A stretch of 64,000 nucleotides of DNA from the NCBI GenBank assembly GCA_963789495.1, contig CAWBLP010000033.1:124001-188000 (forward strand). The letters are read 5' to 3'. The position numbers and the translations under genes were made by a program. Under the pieces are notes generated by a model. That model saw only the letters and a program-made list of their open reading frames with translations, was not told the DNA's origin and ran no database searches. Shown here piece by piece: positions 50,465 to 61,592 of the stretch; positions within the stretch are counted from its first letter, which is position 1; every line of letters starts with the position of its first letter. The DNA comes from CAWBLP01 sp963789495 (GTDB lineage: Bacteria > Pseudomonadota > Alphaproteobacteria > Acetobacterales > Acetobacteraceae).

Positions 50465-51361
50465 ATGGCCACCTCCGTTGAATTCAAATCCGAGCTGGCC
50501 CGCGCCGGCGCGCGCACCGACACGCTGTGGGGCAAGACCGTGTTCTTCGCCCGTCGCTACCCGCTGGGGGCGATCGGCGCGGTGATCATGGTCGTGTTCA
50601 TCGGTTCGGCGATCTTCGCCGACTTCATCACGCAATGGTCGCCGCTCACCACCAACCCGACGCTGTCGCTCGCCCCGCCCACCACCGCCCACTGGTTCGG
50701 CTCGGACTTCATGGGCCGCGACATCTTCAGCCGCATCGTTTACGGCGCGCGCATTTCGCTGGCGGTGGGGCTTGGCTCCACCGGCCTGGGCTGCCTGCTG
50801 GGCGTGATACTGGGCCTGCTGTCCGGCTATGTCGGCGGCTGGCTGGACCTGGCGGTGCAGCGCATCATCGACATCTTGCAGGCGCTGCCACTGCTCGTGC
50901 TGGCACTGGTGATGGCAGCGGCGCTCGGCCCGTCGCTGCAGAACACCATCCTCTCCATTTCGATTCCGCTGGTGCCCTACGTCGCCCGCGTCATTCGCTC
51001 CAACACGCTGACACTGCGGGAACTGTCCTTCGTCGAAGCGGCGCGCGCCATCGGCATGAGCGAGTTCCGCATTGCCGTGCGCCACATCCTGCCGAACACC
51101 ATCGCGCCGCTGATCATACTCGGCACGGCGCAGCTCGGTTCGGCAATCCTCACCGAGGCATCCCTGTCCTTCCTCGGACTGGGCGTGCCGGAACCATACC
51201 CATCCTGGGGCCGCATGCTCTCCGCCTCCGCCGCCGAATATGTCCGCACCGCGCCCTGGCTGGTGATCTTTCCCGGTCTCGCCATCAGCGTCGTGGTGTT
51301 CGGCACCAACCTCCTCGGCGACGCGTTGCGCGACATCCTCGATCCGCGGCAGCGCGGCTGA
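50465..51361 (+). CDS. ABC transporter permease, DppC type
   Basis: Second membrane subunit, 298 residues. The N-terminal OppC_N helix (RRYPLGAIGAVIMVVFIGSAIFAD) is followed by HWFGSDFMGRDIFSRIVYGA, the characteristic DppC block. The EAA loop LSFVEAARAIGMSEFRIAVR and LTEASLSFLGLGVPEPYPSW are intact. Its stop overlaps the start of the next gene (TGATG). Confidence 0.94.
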   Translation: MATSVEFKSELARAGARTDTLWGKTVFFARRYPLGAIGAVIMVVFIGSAIFADFITQWSPLTTNPTLSLAPPTTAHWFGSDFMGRDIFSRIVYGARISLAVGLGSTGLGCLLGVILGLLSGYVGGWLDLAVQRIIDILQALPLLVLALVMAAALGPSLQNTILSISIPLVPYVARVIRSNTLTLRELSFVEAARAIGMSEFRIAVRHILPNTIAPLIILGTAQLGSAILTEASLSFLGLGVPEPYPSWGRMLSASAAEYVRTAPWLVIFPGLAISVVVFGTNLLGDALRDILDPRQRG

Positions 51362-52383
51362 TGAGCGCGCAGATGCAGGACCCTGTGTTGCAGGTGGACG
51401 GGCTGCGCACGGTGTTCTTCACCCGCGCCGGCCTGGTGGAAGCGGTCAGCAATGTCTCGTTCTCCGTCGGCCGCGGCGAAGTGCTGGCCGTGGTCGGCGA
51501 ATCCGGCTGCGGCAAGTCGATGACCGCCCTGTCGCTGATGCGCCTGGTGCCGAACCCGCCCGGACGCATCGCCAACGGAACGGTGAAGCTGGAGGGCCGC
51601 GACCTGCTGAAGCTGGACGAGTCGGAAATGCGCCGGGTGCGCGGCAACGAAATCTCGATGATCTTCCAGGAGCCGATGACCAGCCTCAACCCGGTGGTCA
51701 CTATCGGCAAGCAGATCAGCGAGGCGATCCGGCTGCACCAGGACCTGTCCCGCAGCGCAGCGATGGAAAAGGCGATCGAGATGCTGCGCCTGGTGCGTAT
51801 CCCCGAGCCGACGCAACGCGCGCGAGAGTACCCACACCAACTCTCCGGCGGCATGCGCCAGCGCGCCATGATCGCCATGGCGGTGGCCTGCAATCCGAAA
51901 GTGCTGATCGCCGACGAGCCGACGACGGCGCTGGACGTGACCATCCAGGCGCAAATCCTCGACCTGCTATTGCAACTGCAGCAGGATCTGGGGACGGCGA
52001 TCATCCTGATCACCCACGACCTGGGCGTGGTCGCGGAAATGGCGCATCGCGTGCTGGTAATGTATGCCGGCCGCAAGATCGAGGAAGCGCCGGTTGCCGA
52101 ACTCTTCGCCCGCCCGATGCATCCCTACACCCACGGTCTGCTCGCTTCGGTGCCACGGCTTGCCAGCATGCGCGACGACGCAACTGCGGCCGACGAACGC
52201 CTGCAGGACATTCCCGGCATGGTGCCGGCGCTGACCAACCTGCCGCAGGGCTGCGCCTTCGCGCCGCGCTGCCCGTTCGCCGACGAGACCTGCCGTTCAG
52301 CGTATCCCGACTATGTCGCGCGCCGCGAGGGACATTCGGTTGCCTGCTGGCACGCCGACAAACTGTACGGAGCCGCGGCATGA
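51361..52383 (+). CDS. ABC transporter ATP-binding protein, DppD type
   Basis: Cytoplasmic ATPase of the peptide transporter, 340 residues. Walker A VVGESGCGKSMT, Q-loop MIFQEPMTSLNPV, signature QLSGGMRQRAMIAMA, Walker B VLIADEPTTALD and H-loop ILITHDLGVVAE are all present. The C-terminal oligopeptide domain has the cysteine cluster CAFAPRCPFADETC that binds an iron-sulphur cluster in DppD-like subunits. Overlaps the DppF-type gene by 4 bp. Confidence 0.95.
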   Translation: MSAQMQDPVLQVDGLRTVFFTRAGLVEAVSNVSFSVGRGEVLAVVGESGCGKSMTALSLMRLVPNPPGRIANGTVKLEGRDLLKLDESEMRRVRGNEISMIFQEPMTSLNPVVTIGKQISEAIRLHQDLSRSAAMEKAIEMLRLVRIPEPTQRAREYPHQLSGGMRQRAMIAMAVACNPKVLIADEPTTALDVTIQAQILDLLLQLQQDLGTAIILITHDLGVVAEMAHRVLVMYAGRKIEEAPVAELFARPMHPYTHGLLASVPRLASMRDDATAADERLQDIPGMVPALTNLPQGCAFAPRCPFADETCRSAYPDYVARREGHSVACWHADKLYGAAA

Positions 52384-53354
52384 ACACCATCCCGGTGATC
52401 GAGGTCGACGGCCTGAAGAAGCATTTTCCAATTCGCCGCGGGCTGCTGCGCAAGACCGTCGGCCAGGTCTACGCGGTGGACGGCGTCAGCTTCGCGGTGC
52501 GTGAAGGCGAGACGCTCGGCCTGGTGGGAGAATCCGGCTGCGGCAAATCCACCGTCGCGCGCACGGTGATGCGGCTGATCGAACCGTCCGCCGGCAGCAT
52601 AAGGCTGGACGGCAAGGACATCACCGGCCTGTCGAAGCCGGAGCTGCGGCCGTTCCGCCGCCAGATGCAGATGATCTTTCAGGACCCGTTCTCCTCGCTC
52701 AACCCGCGCATGAAAGCCGGCGCGATCGTGCGGGAACCGCTGCACGTTCATGGCGTCGTCTCCGGCAAGGGGGCCGACGAGCGGGTCGCCGAACTGTTCG
52801 AGCTGGTCGGTCTGCGCGGCGAGCAGATGGACAACTTCCCGCACCAGTTCAGCGGCGGTCAGCGGCAACGCATCAGCATCGCCCGCGCTCTGGCACTGAA
52901 CCCGCGACTGATCGTCGGCGACGAGCCGGTCTCGGCGCTCGACGTGTCGATCCAGGCGCAGGTGATCAACCTGCTGATGGATCTGCAGCAGAAGCGGAAA
53001 CTGTCCTATCTGTTCATCGCCCACGACCTGGCGGTGGTCGAGCATATCAGCCACCGGGTCGCGGTGATGTACCTCGGCAAGATCGTCGAGTATGCCGACA
53101 AGCGCACGCTGTTCCGCAGCCCGCTGCATCCCTACACCGAGGCGCTGTTGTCGGCCGTTCCGGTGCCGGATCCGGCCATGAAGCGCCGCAAGCACCTGCT
53201 GGAAGGCGACGTGCCGAGCCCGGTGAACCCGCCGCCAGGTTGCGCGTTCCATACGCGCTGCCCCTATGCCGAGGCACGCTGCAAGCAGGAGCCACCGGCG
53301 TTGCGCGAGGTCGCGCCGGGGCACTTCGTGTCCTGTCACCTGCGTGCGGGATAG
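52380..53354 (+). CDS. ABC transporter ATP-binding protein, DppF type
   Basis: Second ATPase, 324 residues, last gene of the transporter operon. It begins with LKKHFPIRRGLLRKTVGQVY, typical of the DppF/OppF family. Walker A VGESGCGKSTVAR, MIFQDPFSSLNPRM, QFSGGQRQRISIARAL, Walker B RLIVGDEPVSALD and the C-terminal CAFHTRCPYAEARC are intact. No further genes follow in the operon; the next gene is small and on the opposite strand. Confidence 0.95.
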   Translation: MNTIPVIEVDGLKKHFPIRRGLLRKTVGQVYAVDGVSFAVREGETLGLVGESGCGKSTVARTVMRLIEPSAGSIRLDGKDITGLSKPELRPFRRQMQMIFQDPFSSLNPRMKAGAIVREPLHVHGVVSGKGADERVAELFELVGLRGEQMDNFPHQFSGGQRQRISIARALALNPRLIVGDEPVSALDVSIQAQVINLLMDLQQKRKLSYLFIAHDLAVVEHISHRVAVMYLGKIVEYADKRTLFRSPLHPYTEALLSAVPVPDPAMKRRKHLLEGDVPSPVNPPPGCAFHTRCPYAEARCKQEPPALREVAPGHFVSCHLRAG

Positions 53355-53410
53355 GGGCAGACTGTCCGGCCCAGTGCCTTACGGGAGTCCGGCAGGCCGG
53401 CGCGGCGTCC

Positions 53411-53620
53411 CTAGGCGAAGCTCGCGCAGCGCTCGGAAATCTGCCGCCAGAACCAGCCATGTGGTGCCCCTGGCAGCGCGTCGCCTCGTTCCACGGCCAC
53501 ACGGTGCCCGGTCGGCGTGCCGAACAGGTTACACAACTCATACAGTCCGCCACAGGGCGCCGGATCACCGCCTGGTGTTTCGCGCGCCGAGTGCCGCGGA
53601 CCTTGCCCGCGATTGGTCAC
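53411..53620 (-). CDS. small conserved protein (GTG start)
   Basis: A 69-residue protein starting at GTG 53620 with an AAGGAG sequence 8 bases upstream. The core GGLYELCNLFGTPTGHRVAVERGDALPGAPHGWFWRQI looks like a folded beta-rich mini-protein; similar short sequences with the 'LYEL.N.FGTPTG.R......G..LP.AP.G..W' pattern occur in other Acetobacteraceae as I recall them. Function unknown. It lies in the gap between the peptide transporter and the MarR-GNAT regulator and could easily be missed. Confidence 0.6.
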   Translation of the reverse strand: MTNRGQGPRHSARETPGGDPAPCGGLYELCNLFGTPTGHRVAVERGDALPGAPHGWFWRQISERCASFA

Positions 53621-53706
53621 ACGAGGCTCCTTCCAATACGGCGAAATCGGAAACTAGGCTTTCGGCAAAACGGCTGCTATCCGTAAATTCCCCTATCGCG
53701 ACCCGG

Positions 53707-54645
53707 TTAACGCAACGGCAGCTGCCAGGTTTCGCCGACAATGGTCGGGCCGAAATCCTGATGCGGCTTGCTGTCCACCAGACGAAACCCGGCCGCCTGA
53801 TAGATGCTGCGGGCAGCGATCAGGATGTCGTTGGTCCAGAGGTCGAGCCGGCGATAGCCGGCTGCGCGGGCGAAATCGATGCACGCAGTCACCAGCCGCT
53901 TGCCCACTCCCAAGCCGCGCGCGTCTGGCTCCACCAGCAGAAGACGCAGCTTGCCCACGTCGTCACTCTGCCGCACCAGGAACACCGACCCGATGTTCAC
54001 GCCGTCCCGCTCCGCGATCCAGCAGCGTTCGCGTGCGGGGTCATGCTGCGCGAGAAAAGCGCCGGCCACCTGTGCCACCAGCGCCTCGAACCGCGCGTCG
54101 AAGCCGTATTCCGCGGCATACAGTGCCCCGTGGCGCGCCACCACCCAACCGATATCGCCCGGGTTCGGCGCCCGCAGCAGCCAGGGCGTGGCGCGGTCGG
54201 GCTGCAGCAAGGCGCCGATGCGGTTCATTGCCGCCACCAGCTCCGCCTGCACCGGTTCGGCGAACTGGCGAAGCAGCGCACCAATCTCCTGCCGGGATGC
54301 GGCATCGAGCGGGGCAAAGGCGGCGTGGCCGCCTTCGGTCAGCGTCAGCGTCTGCTGCCGCCGGTCGTCGGCCGAGGTGGTCCGTTGCAACAGGCCGTTC
54401 TGGGCGAAGCGGCGCAGGATCCGGCTCAGATAACCGGCATCGAGGTCGAGATCGCGGGCCAGCGCAGCGGCCGTCAGGTCCGACTGGTAAGCCAGTTCGT
54501 ACAGCACGCGCGCTTCGGTCAGGGAGAATCCCGAGTCATGCAGGCCCTCGCGCAAGGCGCCGATTGCGCGGGTGTACTGCCGGCTGAACCGTCGGACCGC
54601 GGCGACGCGACGCTCGAACTCCGGCGGCGAGAGGGATTCCAGCAT
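53707..54645 (-). CDS. MarR-type regulator fused to a GNAT acetyltransferase
   Basis: Two-domain protein, 312 residues. The N-terminal winged helix (about residues 8-140) has LREGLHDSGFSLTEARVLYE, LTAAALARDLDLDAGYLSRI and LLQRTTSADDRRQQTLTLTE, the MarR recognition helix and wing. The C-terminal GNAT domain (about 160-312) has the acetyl-CoA binding motif LVEPDARGLGVGKRLV and IYQAAGFRLVDSKPH. Such fusions are common in proteobacteria; their ligands and acetylation targets are mostly unknown. The ATG at 54645 has GAGG upstream, and a palindrome lies 19 bp in front of it. A TTG at 54681 in the same frame would place the palindrome inside the gene and is less likely. Confidence 0.9.
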   Translation of the reverse strand: MLESLSPPEFERRVAAVRRFSRQYTRAIGALREGLHDSGFSLTEARVLYELAYQSDLTAAALARDLDLDAGYLSRILRRFAQNGLLQRTTSADDRRQQTLTLTEGGHAAFAPLDAASRQEIGALLRQFAEPVQAELVAAMNRIGALLQPDRATPWLLRAPNPGDIGWVVARHGALYAAEYGFDARFEALVAQVAGAFLAQHDPARERCWIAERDGVNIGSVFLVRQSDDVGKLRLLLVEPDARGLGVGKRLVTACIDFARAAGYRRLDLWTNDILIAARSIYQAAGFRLVDSKPHQDFGPTIVGETWQLPLR

Positions 54646-54663
54646 AATGGACCTCGTCAAGTC

Positions 54664-54683
54664 GATTGATGACTCAGTCAATC
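54664..54683. promoter_or_regulatory. palindrome upstream of the MarR-GNAT gene, likely operator
   Basis: GATTGATGACTCAGTCAATC is nearly self-complementary (outer arms GATTGA/TCAATC, inner TGACTCA). It lies 19 bp upstream of the ATG at 54645, where an autorepressing MarR protein would be expected to bind. Confidence 0.5.
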
Positions 54684-54925
54684 ATCTTCACGGGATGCCC
54701 GTCAATACAGCCCGGCCGGTCACCCTGCCATCGAGTATCGGGGTCGTGATGGCGGCCTTCTGCCAATATTTACGGGCGCGCGAGCAATCATTCGCTTGTG
54801 ATGGGGAGGTGTATTCCACATCCAAACGTTTGCCCCATTTCAAGTCCACCTGTTGAGCAGCCGAAATCAAGCACTGAATCGGCCTGATACTGACGTTGTC
54901 TGGCACATTCTAAAGGAGAAAGACC

Positions 54926-55267
54926 ATGGCTGGTCGCACCGTTGCTTGCCTTGCTGCCATGAGCCTGGCCGCGCTCGGCCTGGTTGGCACCGCCCCGCCC
55001 GCCTCGGCGCAATCCTCGACCGTGATCATCGCCCCGAGCGCGCCACCTGCGCCGCGGACTGAGACGATCCCGCCCCCGCCGCCTTCGCAGCCACAACCGC
55101 AGATCATGACCTGGAAGCCCGGCCATTGGGCGTGGAACGGCGCAAGCTGGGTCTGGGAAGAGGGTGCCTACGTGCAACGCCCGGCGCCGACCGCGGTGTG
55201 GCAGCCCGGCCACTGGACGACGCAGGACGGCGGCTATGTCTGGGTTGACGGCCATTGGAGCAGCTGA
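54926..55267 (+). CDS. secreted YXWGXW-repeat-like protein
   Basis: A 113-residue secreted protein: signal peptide (MSLAALGLVGTAPPASAQSS), a proline-rich spacer (PPPPPSQPQPQ) and two tryptophan-rich repeats, WKPGHWAWNGASWVWEEGAY and VWQPGHWTTQDGGYVWVDGH. This matches the YXWGXW (PF12779) type of repeat found in short periplasmic or surface proteins of proteobacteria, of unknown function. The start ATG 54926 has AAAGGAGAAAG upstream. A similar lipoprotein gene follows 13 bp downstream. Confidence 0.85.
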   Translation: MAGRTVACLAAMSLAALGLVGTAPPASAQSSTVIIAPSAPPAPRTETIPPPPPSQPQPQIMTWKPGHWAWNGASWVWEEGAYVQRPAPTAVWQPGHWTTQDGGYVWVDGHWSS

Positions 55268-55280
55268 ACGGAGGAAGCGC

Positions 55281-55652
55281 ATGATACGTCCACAGTGGGC
55301 ACTGCTGGTCGCACCGCTGGCCTTCGGGCTGGCGGCATGCGGCCACGACGAGGCGCCGCCGTCGAACACGACCTTCATCGTGCAACCTCCGGCGCAGACC
55401 CAGGCCATGCCGGCGATGGCCCCGCATCCGCCACCGCCACCGCATGCTGAACTGGTGCCGCCGCCACCGCCCGGGCCTCCCTCGGCGTGGCGGCCCGGTC
55501 ACTGGCGGTATTCCGGGGATCCGGGGAACCCGTGGCAATGGGTCAATGGCCGCTACGTCCAGACGCCCGCCGGGGTGAATACCTGGGTGCCGGGACGCTG
55601 GGCGCAGCAACCGAACGGCGGCTGGACGTGGGTGGAGGGCCACTGGGCATAA
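55281..55652 (+). CDS. YXWGXW-repeat-like lipoprotein
   Basis: A 123-residue lipoprotein. The signal peptide ends in a lipobox LAAC (about residue 19), a proline-rich stretch follows (HPPPPPHAELVPPPPPGPP), and then two or three Trp-rich repeats (WRPGHWRYSGDPGNPWQWVN, WVPGRWAQQPNGGWTWVEGH). The Asp two residues after the Cys (CGHD) is not directly at +2, so outer-membrane sorting is likely. The ATG at 55281 has GGAGGAAG upstream. It is cotranscribed with the preceding similar protein, so the pair probably forms a surface-associated unit. Confidence 0.85.
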   Translation: MIRPQWALLVAPLAFGLAACGHDEAPPSNTTFIVQPPAQTQAMPAMAPHPPPPPHAELVPPPPPGPPSAWRPGHWRYSGDPGNPWQWVNGRYVQTPAGVNTWVPGRWAQQPNGGWTWVEGHWA

Positions 55653-55713
55653 TCCATTGGGGCCTGATCCATTGGGGCCTGATCAATCGCGGCCCTGATC
55701 CATCGACGCCTGA
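55653..55713. repeat. 15-bp tandem repeat, about four copies
   Basis: TCCATTGGGGCCTGA occurs twice perfectly (55653-55667, 55668-55682) and is followed by two degenerate copies to 55713, directly after the lipoprotein stop codon. No T-run or clear hairpin. The remaining ~190 bases up to the next gene contain only its ribosome-binding site. Confidence 0.8.
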
Positions 55714-55903
55714 TGCATTCAGGACCCGATAACCAACCGGCCTGACCGGCGGCAGTGCACGGTGCGGTAGCGTGTATTACCGTCCGACATGCCGCGTCGG
55801 GGCCTCCATCCGGCCGGTGACCGCATCCGCCGCGGGTTGACGAACCCGCCAGTTGCCCCGGCATACTCCTGGGTAGTGATCCGCACCCAAGGGAGCGCCG
55901 GCC

Positions 55904-57163
55904 ATGAAGCTGCTCTGGTTCCACCTGATGCCGTACACCGAGCTGCCGGACGATTTCCGCGAGCAGCATCGTTCCGTATGGGTCGATATCCATTCGACGC
56001 TGTTCGACCCGAAGCGCGCGCATCTGATGTATAACGACTTCATGGATGAGATGGAGTTCGCGGCGGAATGCGGCTTCGACGCGATCTGCTGCAATGAGCA
56101 TCATTCCAACGGCTATGGGCTCATGCCGTCCCCCAACCTGATCGCATCGGCGCTCGCGCGCCGCACCCGCGACACGGCGATCTGCGTGATGGGCAATTCG
56201 CTGGCGTTGTACAATCCGCCAACCCGCGTGGCGGAGGAATTCGCCATGCTGGACTGCATCTCAGGCGGGCGCCTGATCGCCGGGTTTCCCGTCGGCACGC
56301 CGATGGATACCTGCTACGCCTATGCACAGAACCCGTCCTTGCTGCGCGAGCGCTATCTGGAAGCGCATGATCTGGTCATGAAGGCCTGGCAGGAGCCGGA
56401 CACCTTCGCCTTCAACGGTCGCTTCAATCAACAACGCTATGTGAACATCTGGCCGCGACCGATTCAGCGCCCGCATCCGCCGGTGTGGATTCCCGGTGGC
56501 GGATCGGTGGAGACGTGGCAGTGGTGCGCGAAGATGGACTACGTCTACGCCTACCTGTCGTATTTCGGCTACAAGGACGGCAAGGCGACGATGGACGGGT
56601 TCTGGAACGAGATGGCGCGTCTCGGCAAGGACCGCAATCCGTATCGCGCCGGCTTCCTGCAATTCGTCGGGGTCGCGGAAACCCGCGAGAAGGCGCTGGA
56701 GCTGTACCGCGAACCCGCTGAATATTTCTACGGGCGTTGCCTGCACACCGATCCGATGTGGGCGACACCGCCTGGCTACGTCACCGAGGCAACACAGCGT
56801 GCCGGAATGCAGAGCCAGGTCGGCCGAGCGGCCGCGAATTCGGCGCGGTCTCGCCAGCGGGCCACTGAAATGCAGGACATCGTTGATCTGGGCTATGTGA
56901 TCGTCGGCTCGCCTGACGAAGTGGTGGCGCAGCTGACCGAAGTGGCCAGTGAACTGAATGTCGGCCACCTGATGCTGCTGCTGCAGTTCGGCAACATGGG
57001 CAAGGGCCTGGCGAAGTACAACACGCAGCTATTCGCCGAACAGGTGATGCCGCGGCTGCAGCCGTTATTCGCGGACTGGGAAAATCGCTGGTGGCCGCAG
57101 CCGATGGCACGGGACGAGCGTGCGGAAGTGCCGGCTTTCGCACCGGGGCTGGCGGCGGAGTAA
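55904..57163 (+). CDS. LLM-class flavin-dependent oxidoreductase
   Basis: Luciferase-like TIM-barrel flavin monooxygenase of 419 residues. The N-terminal MKLLWFHLMPYTELPDDF and the motif ICCNEHHSNGYGLMPSPNLI (the E-H-H core of the family), VMGNSLALYNPPTRVAEEFA, SGGRLIAGFPVGTPMD and the later YVIVGSPDEVVAQL are well conserved. The ATG at 55904 has AAGGGAG upstream. Its substrate is not evident. A second enzyme of the same class follows 0.33 kb downstream in the same direction. Confidence 0.92.
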   Translation: MKLLWFHLMPYTELPDDFREQHRSVWVDIHSTLFDPKRAHLMYNDFMDEMEFAAECGFDAICCNEHHSNGYGLMPSPNLIASALARRTRDTAICVMGNSLALYNPPTRVAEEFAMLDCISGGRLIAGFPVGTPMDTCYAYAQNPSLLRERYLEAHDLVMKAWQEPDTFAFNGRFNQQRYVNIWPRPIQRPHPPVWIPGGGSVETWQWCAKMDYVYAYLSYFGYKDGKATMDGFWNEMARLGKDRNPYRAGFLQFVGVAETREKALELYREPAEYFYGRCLHTDPMWATPPGYVTEATQRAGMQSQVGRAAANSARSRQRATEMQDIVDLGYVIVGSPDEVVAQLTEVASELNVGHLMLLLQFGNMGKGLAKYNTQLFAEQVMPRLQPLFADWENRWWPQPMARDERAEVPAFAPGLAAE

Positions 57164-57489
57164 TGTCAGCGGCCGGCAGGTGAGACGCTGCTGGCTGGGG
57201 GGCTGGCCGGCGCAGAATTCGGCTTGCACGACTTGACGGCTCCCGGCCAGGGGCAGTCCCGAGCGATCGGGCCGAGCGGATCGCGATACGGTCGAACCGT
57301 GTCCGGTCCGCATCCAGCCGCCGCGCCTCGCAGCTACCGGACGCTCACCGCCGGCGATGCTTGCCGATTGACCGTGGCGCGCGGGGCTGCGACAGCCTGA
57401 CACGCATCCGCACCCGGGGGGAAAGCCGGGAGGCGACAGGACGCGGCGGCGGTTCGCCAGGCCGCCGCAGAGCAAGGAACCAAACCCGC
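57164..57489. other. 326-base intergenic stretch between two monooxygenase genes
   Basis: GC-rich with several possible short hairpins, for example around GGCGGCGG/CCGCCGC at 57449-57470 just before the next gene. I compared it by eye with the common riboswitch consensus sequences (TPP, cobalamin, SAM, SAH) and saw no match. It contains no gene that I can support. Confidence 0.4.
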
Positions 57490-58512
57490 ATGGATGATTC
57501 GGAATTGCGTAGCGGCGGCAAGCGGATCGGCCTCGCCTTGTGGCCCACCGAACCGGTTGCGCAGCTCGCCCGCCACGCGGCGCTGGCGGAACAGGTCGGT
57601 ATCGACAGCATCTGGGTGATCGATTCCCAACTTCTGTGCCGCGAGGTCACGGTCACGCTCGCCGCCTGCCTCGCCGCCACCACCCGGCTCCGCGTTGCCA
57701 CCGGTGTCACCCAGCCCAGCACGCGCCATCCCAGCGTGCTCGCCAGCGCCATGGCGACGCTTGCTGAACTGTCCGGCGGGCGGGCGATCCTGGGGGTCGG
57801 CACCGGCTTCTCCTCCCTGCGCACCATCGGCCTGCGTCAGGCCCGCATTGCCGAGGTCGAGACCATGGTCGCCACGATCCGCACCTTGCTGGACGGCGGC
57901 CGGGTCAGCTTCAACGGCACCGAGGCGCAACTCTCCTGGGTCACCGCCCCGGTCCGCGTGCCGATCGTGCTCGCCGCCACCGGCCCGCGCATGACCCGAG
58001 CGGCCGCCCGGATCGGCGACGGGGTGATCCTGCACCAAGGCCTGTCGGACGACCTGCTGGACCGGGCTCTGGGGTGGTTGCGGGACGGGGCGGCAGAGGC
58101 GGGGCGCGATCCGGATGGGATCGAGGTTTCGGTCTGGGCGCCCTATTGCCTCGCCGCTGATCCGCAGGAGGCACGCGATCGTGTCCGCTCCCGCGTGGCC
58201 GGCGCGCTGGCCACCGCGCAGCCCGGGTGGTTCACGGGCGCGGAACGGGAAGCGGTGGAGCAGTTGCAGGCGCGCTACGATGTCAGCCACCACGCCACCG
58301 CCAATACCGACCACGCCGCACTGGTGCCCGACAGTTTGGTGGACCGCTATGCCCTGGCCGGAACCGCTCCGCAGATAAAGGACCGGCTGGCGGCGCTGCT
58401 CGCCCGGCGGGGGGTGCACCGGGTGATCCTGAACCCCCAGGTGATGGGCGCCGGAGCCCGCCCGTTGCCCGAGGTGCTGCAGGAATTCCACGACCAGGTC
58501 CTGGCCGCCTGA
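57490..58512 (+). CDS. LLM-class oxidoreductase, F420/methylene-H4MPT reductase-like
   Basis: Luciferase-like protein of 340 residues resembling 5,10-methylenetetrahydromethanopterin reductase (Mer) relatives that use F420 or FMN. Blocks seen: RIGLALWPTEPVAQLARHAA, IDSIWVIDSQLL, LRVATGVTQPSTRHPSVLAS and GGRAILGVGTGFSSLRTIGL, with IVLAATGPRMTRAAARIGDG near the middle. The ATG at 57490 (MDDSELRSGG) has AAGGAAC upstream. The C-terminus ends in a normal helix (LPEVLQEFHDQVLAA). Cofactor and substrate remain open. Confidence 0.9.
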   Translation: MDDSELRSGGKRIGLALWPTEPVAQLARHAALAEQVGIDSIWVIDSQLLCREVTVTLAACLAATTRLRVATGVTQPSTRHPSVLASAMATLAELSGGRAILGVGTGFSSLRTIGLRQARIAEVETMVATIRTLLDGGRVSFNGTEAQLSWVTAPVRVPIVLAATGPRMTRAAARIGDGVILHQGLSDDLLDRALGWLRDGAAEAGRDPDGIEVSVWAPYCLAADPQEARDRVRSRVAGALATAQPGWFTGAEREAVEQLQARYDVSHHATANTDHAALVPDSLVDRYALAGTAPQIKDRLAALLARRGVHRVILNPQVMGAGARPLPEVLQEFHDQVLAA

Positions 58513-58752
58513 GCCAGCGGCGCTGGGGGACGCGGCGAGCCGCAGAGCCGGGGCACAGCCCATTTGCACCTGACTTAATCGGGTGCAGACCGTCCCCGTC
58601 GTTGACCAACACGCCCCCGGGTCCTATCTGAACCCTGCCCGCTCGGCCCGGCCATGGCCGGGTCGCCTGATGCTGTCCGACAGGCACCGTGTCCGATCGG
58701 CACCATGGGCGGACCTGACCGGCGCCGGACCGCGCTGTCCTGGAAGGTTTGC

Positions 58753-61497
<2,745 letters not shown>

Positions 61498-61592
61498 TCT
61501 GCCGATGTCCAAGCATGGAGCGACACGCTGCCCACCCCTGCCTCCAGAGGGGACAAGTCCCCCCTCCCCGGCCCCCGCTCATCGCAACTCCT

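Noticed and set aside
57164..57489. Possible riboswitch before the F420-like oxidoreductase gene
   Set aside because: Hairpins are present but no consensus of a known class could be matched by eye.
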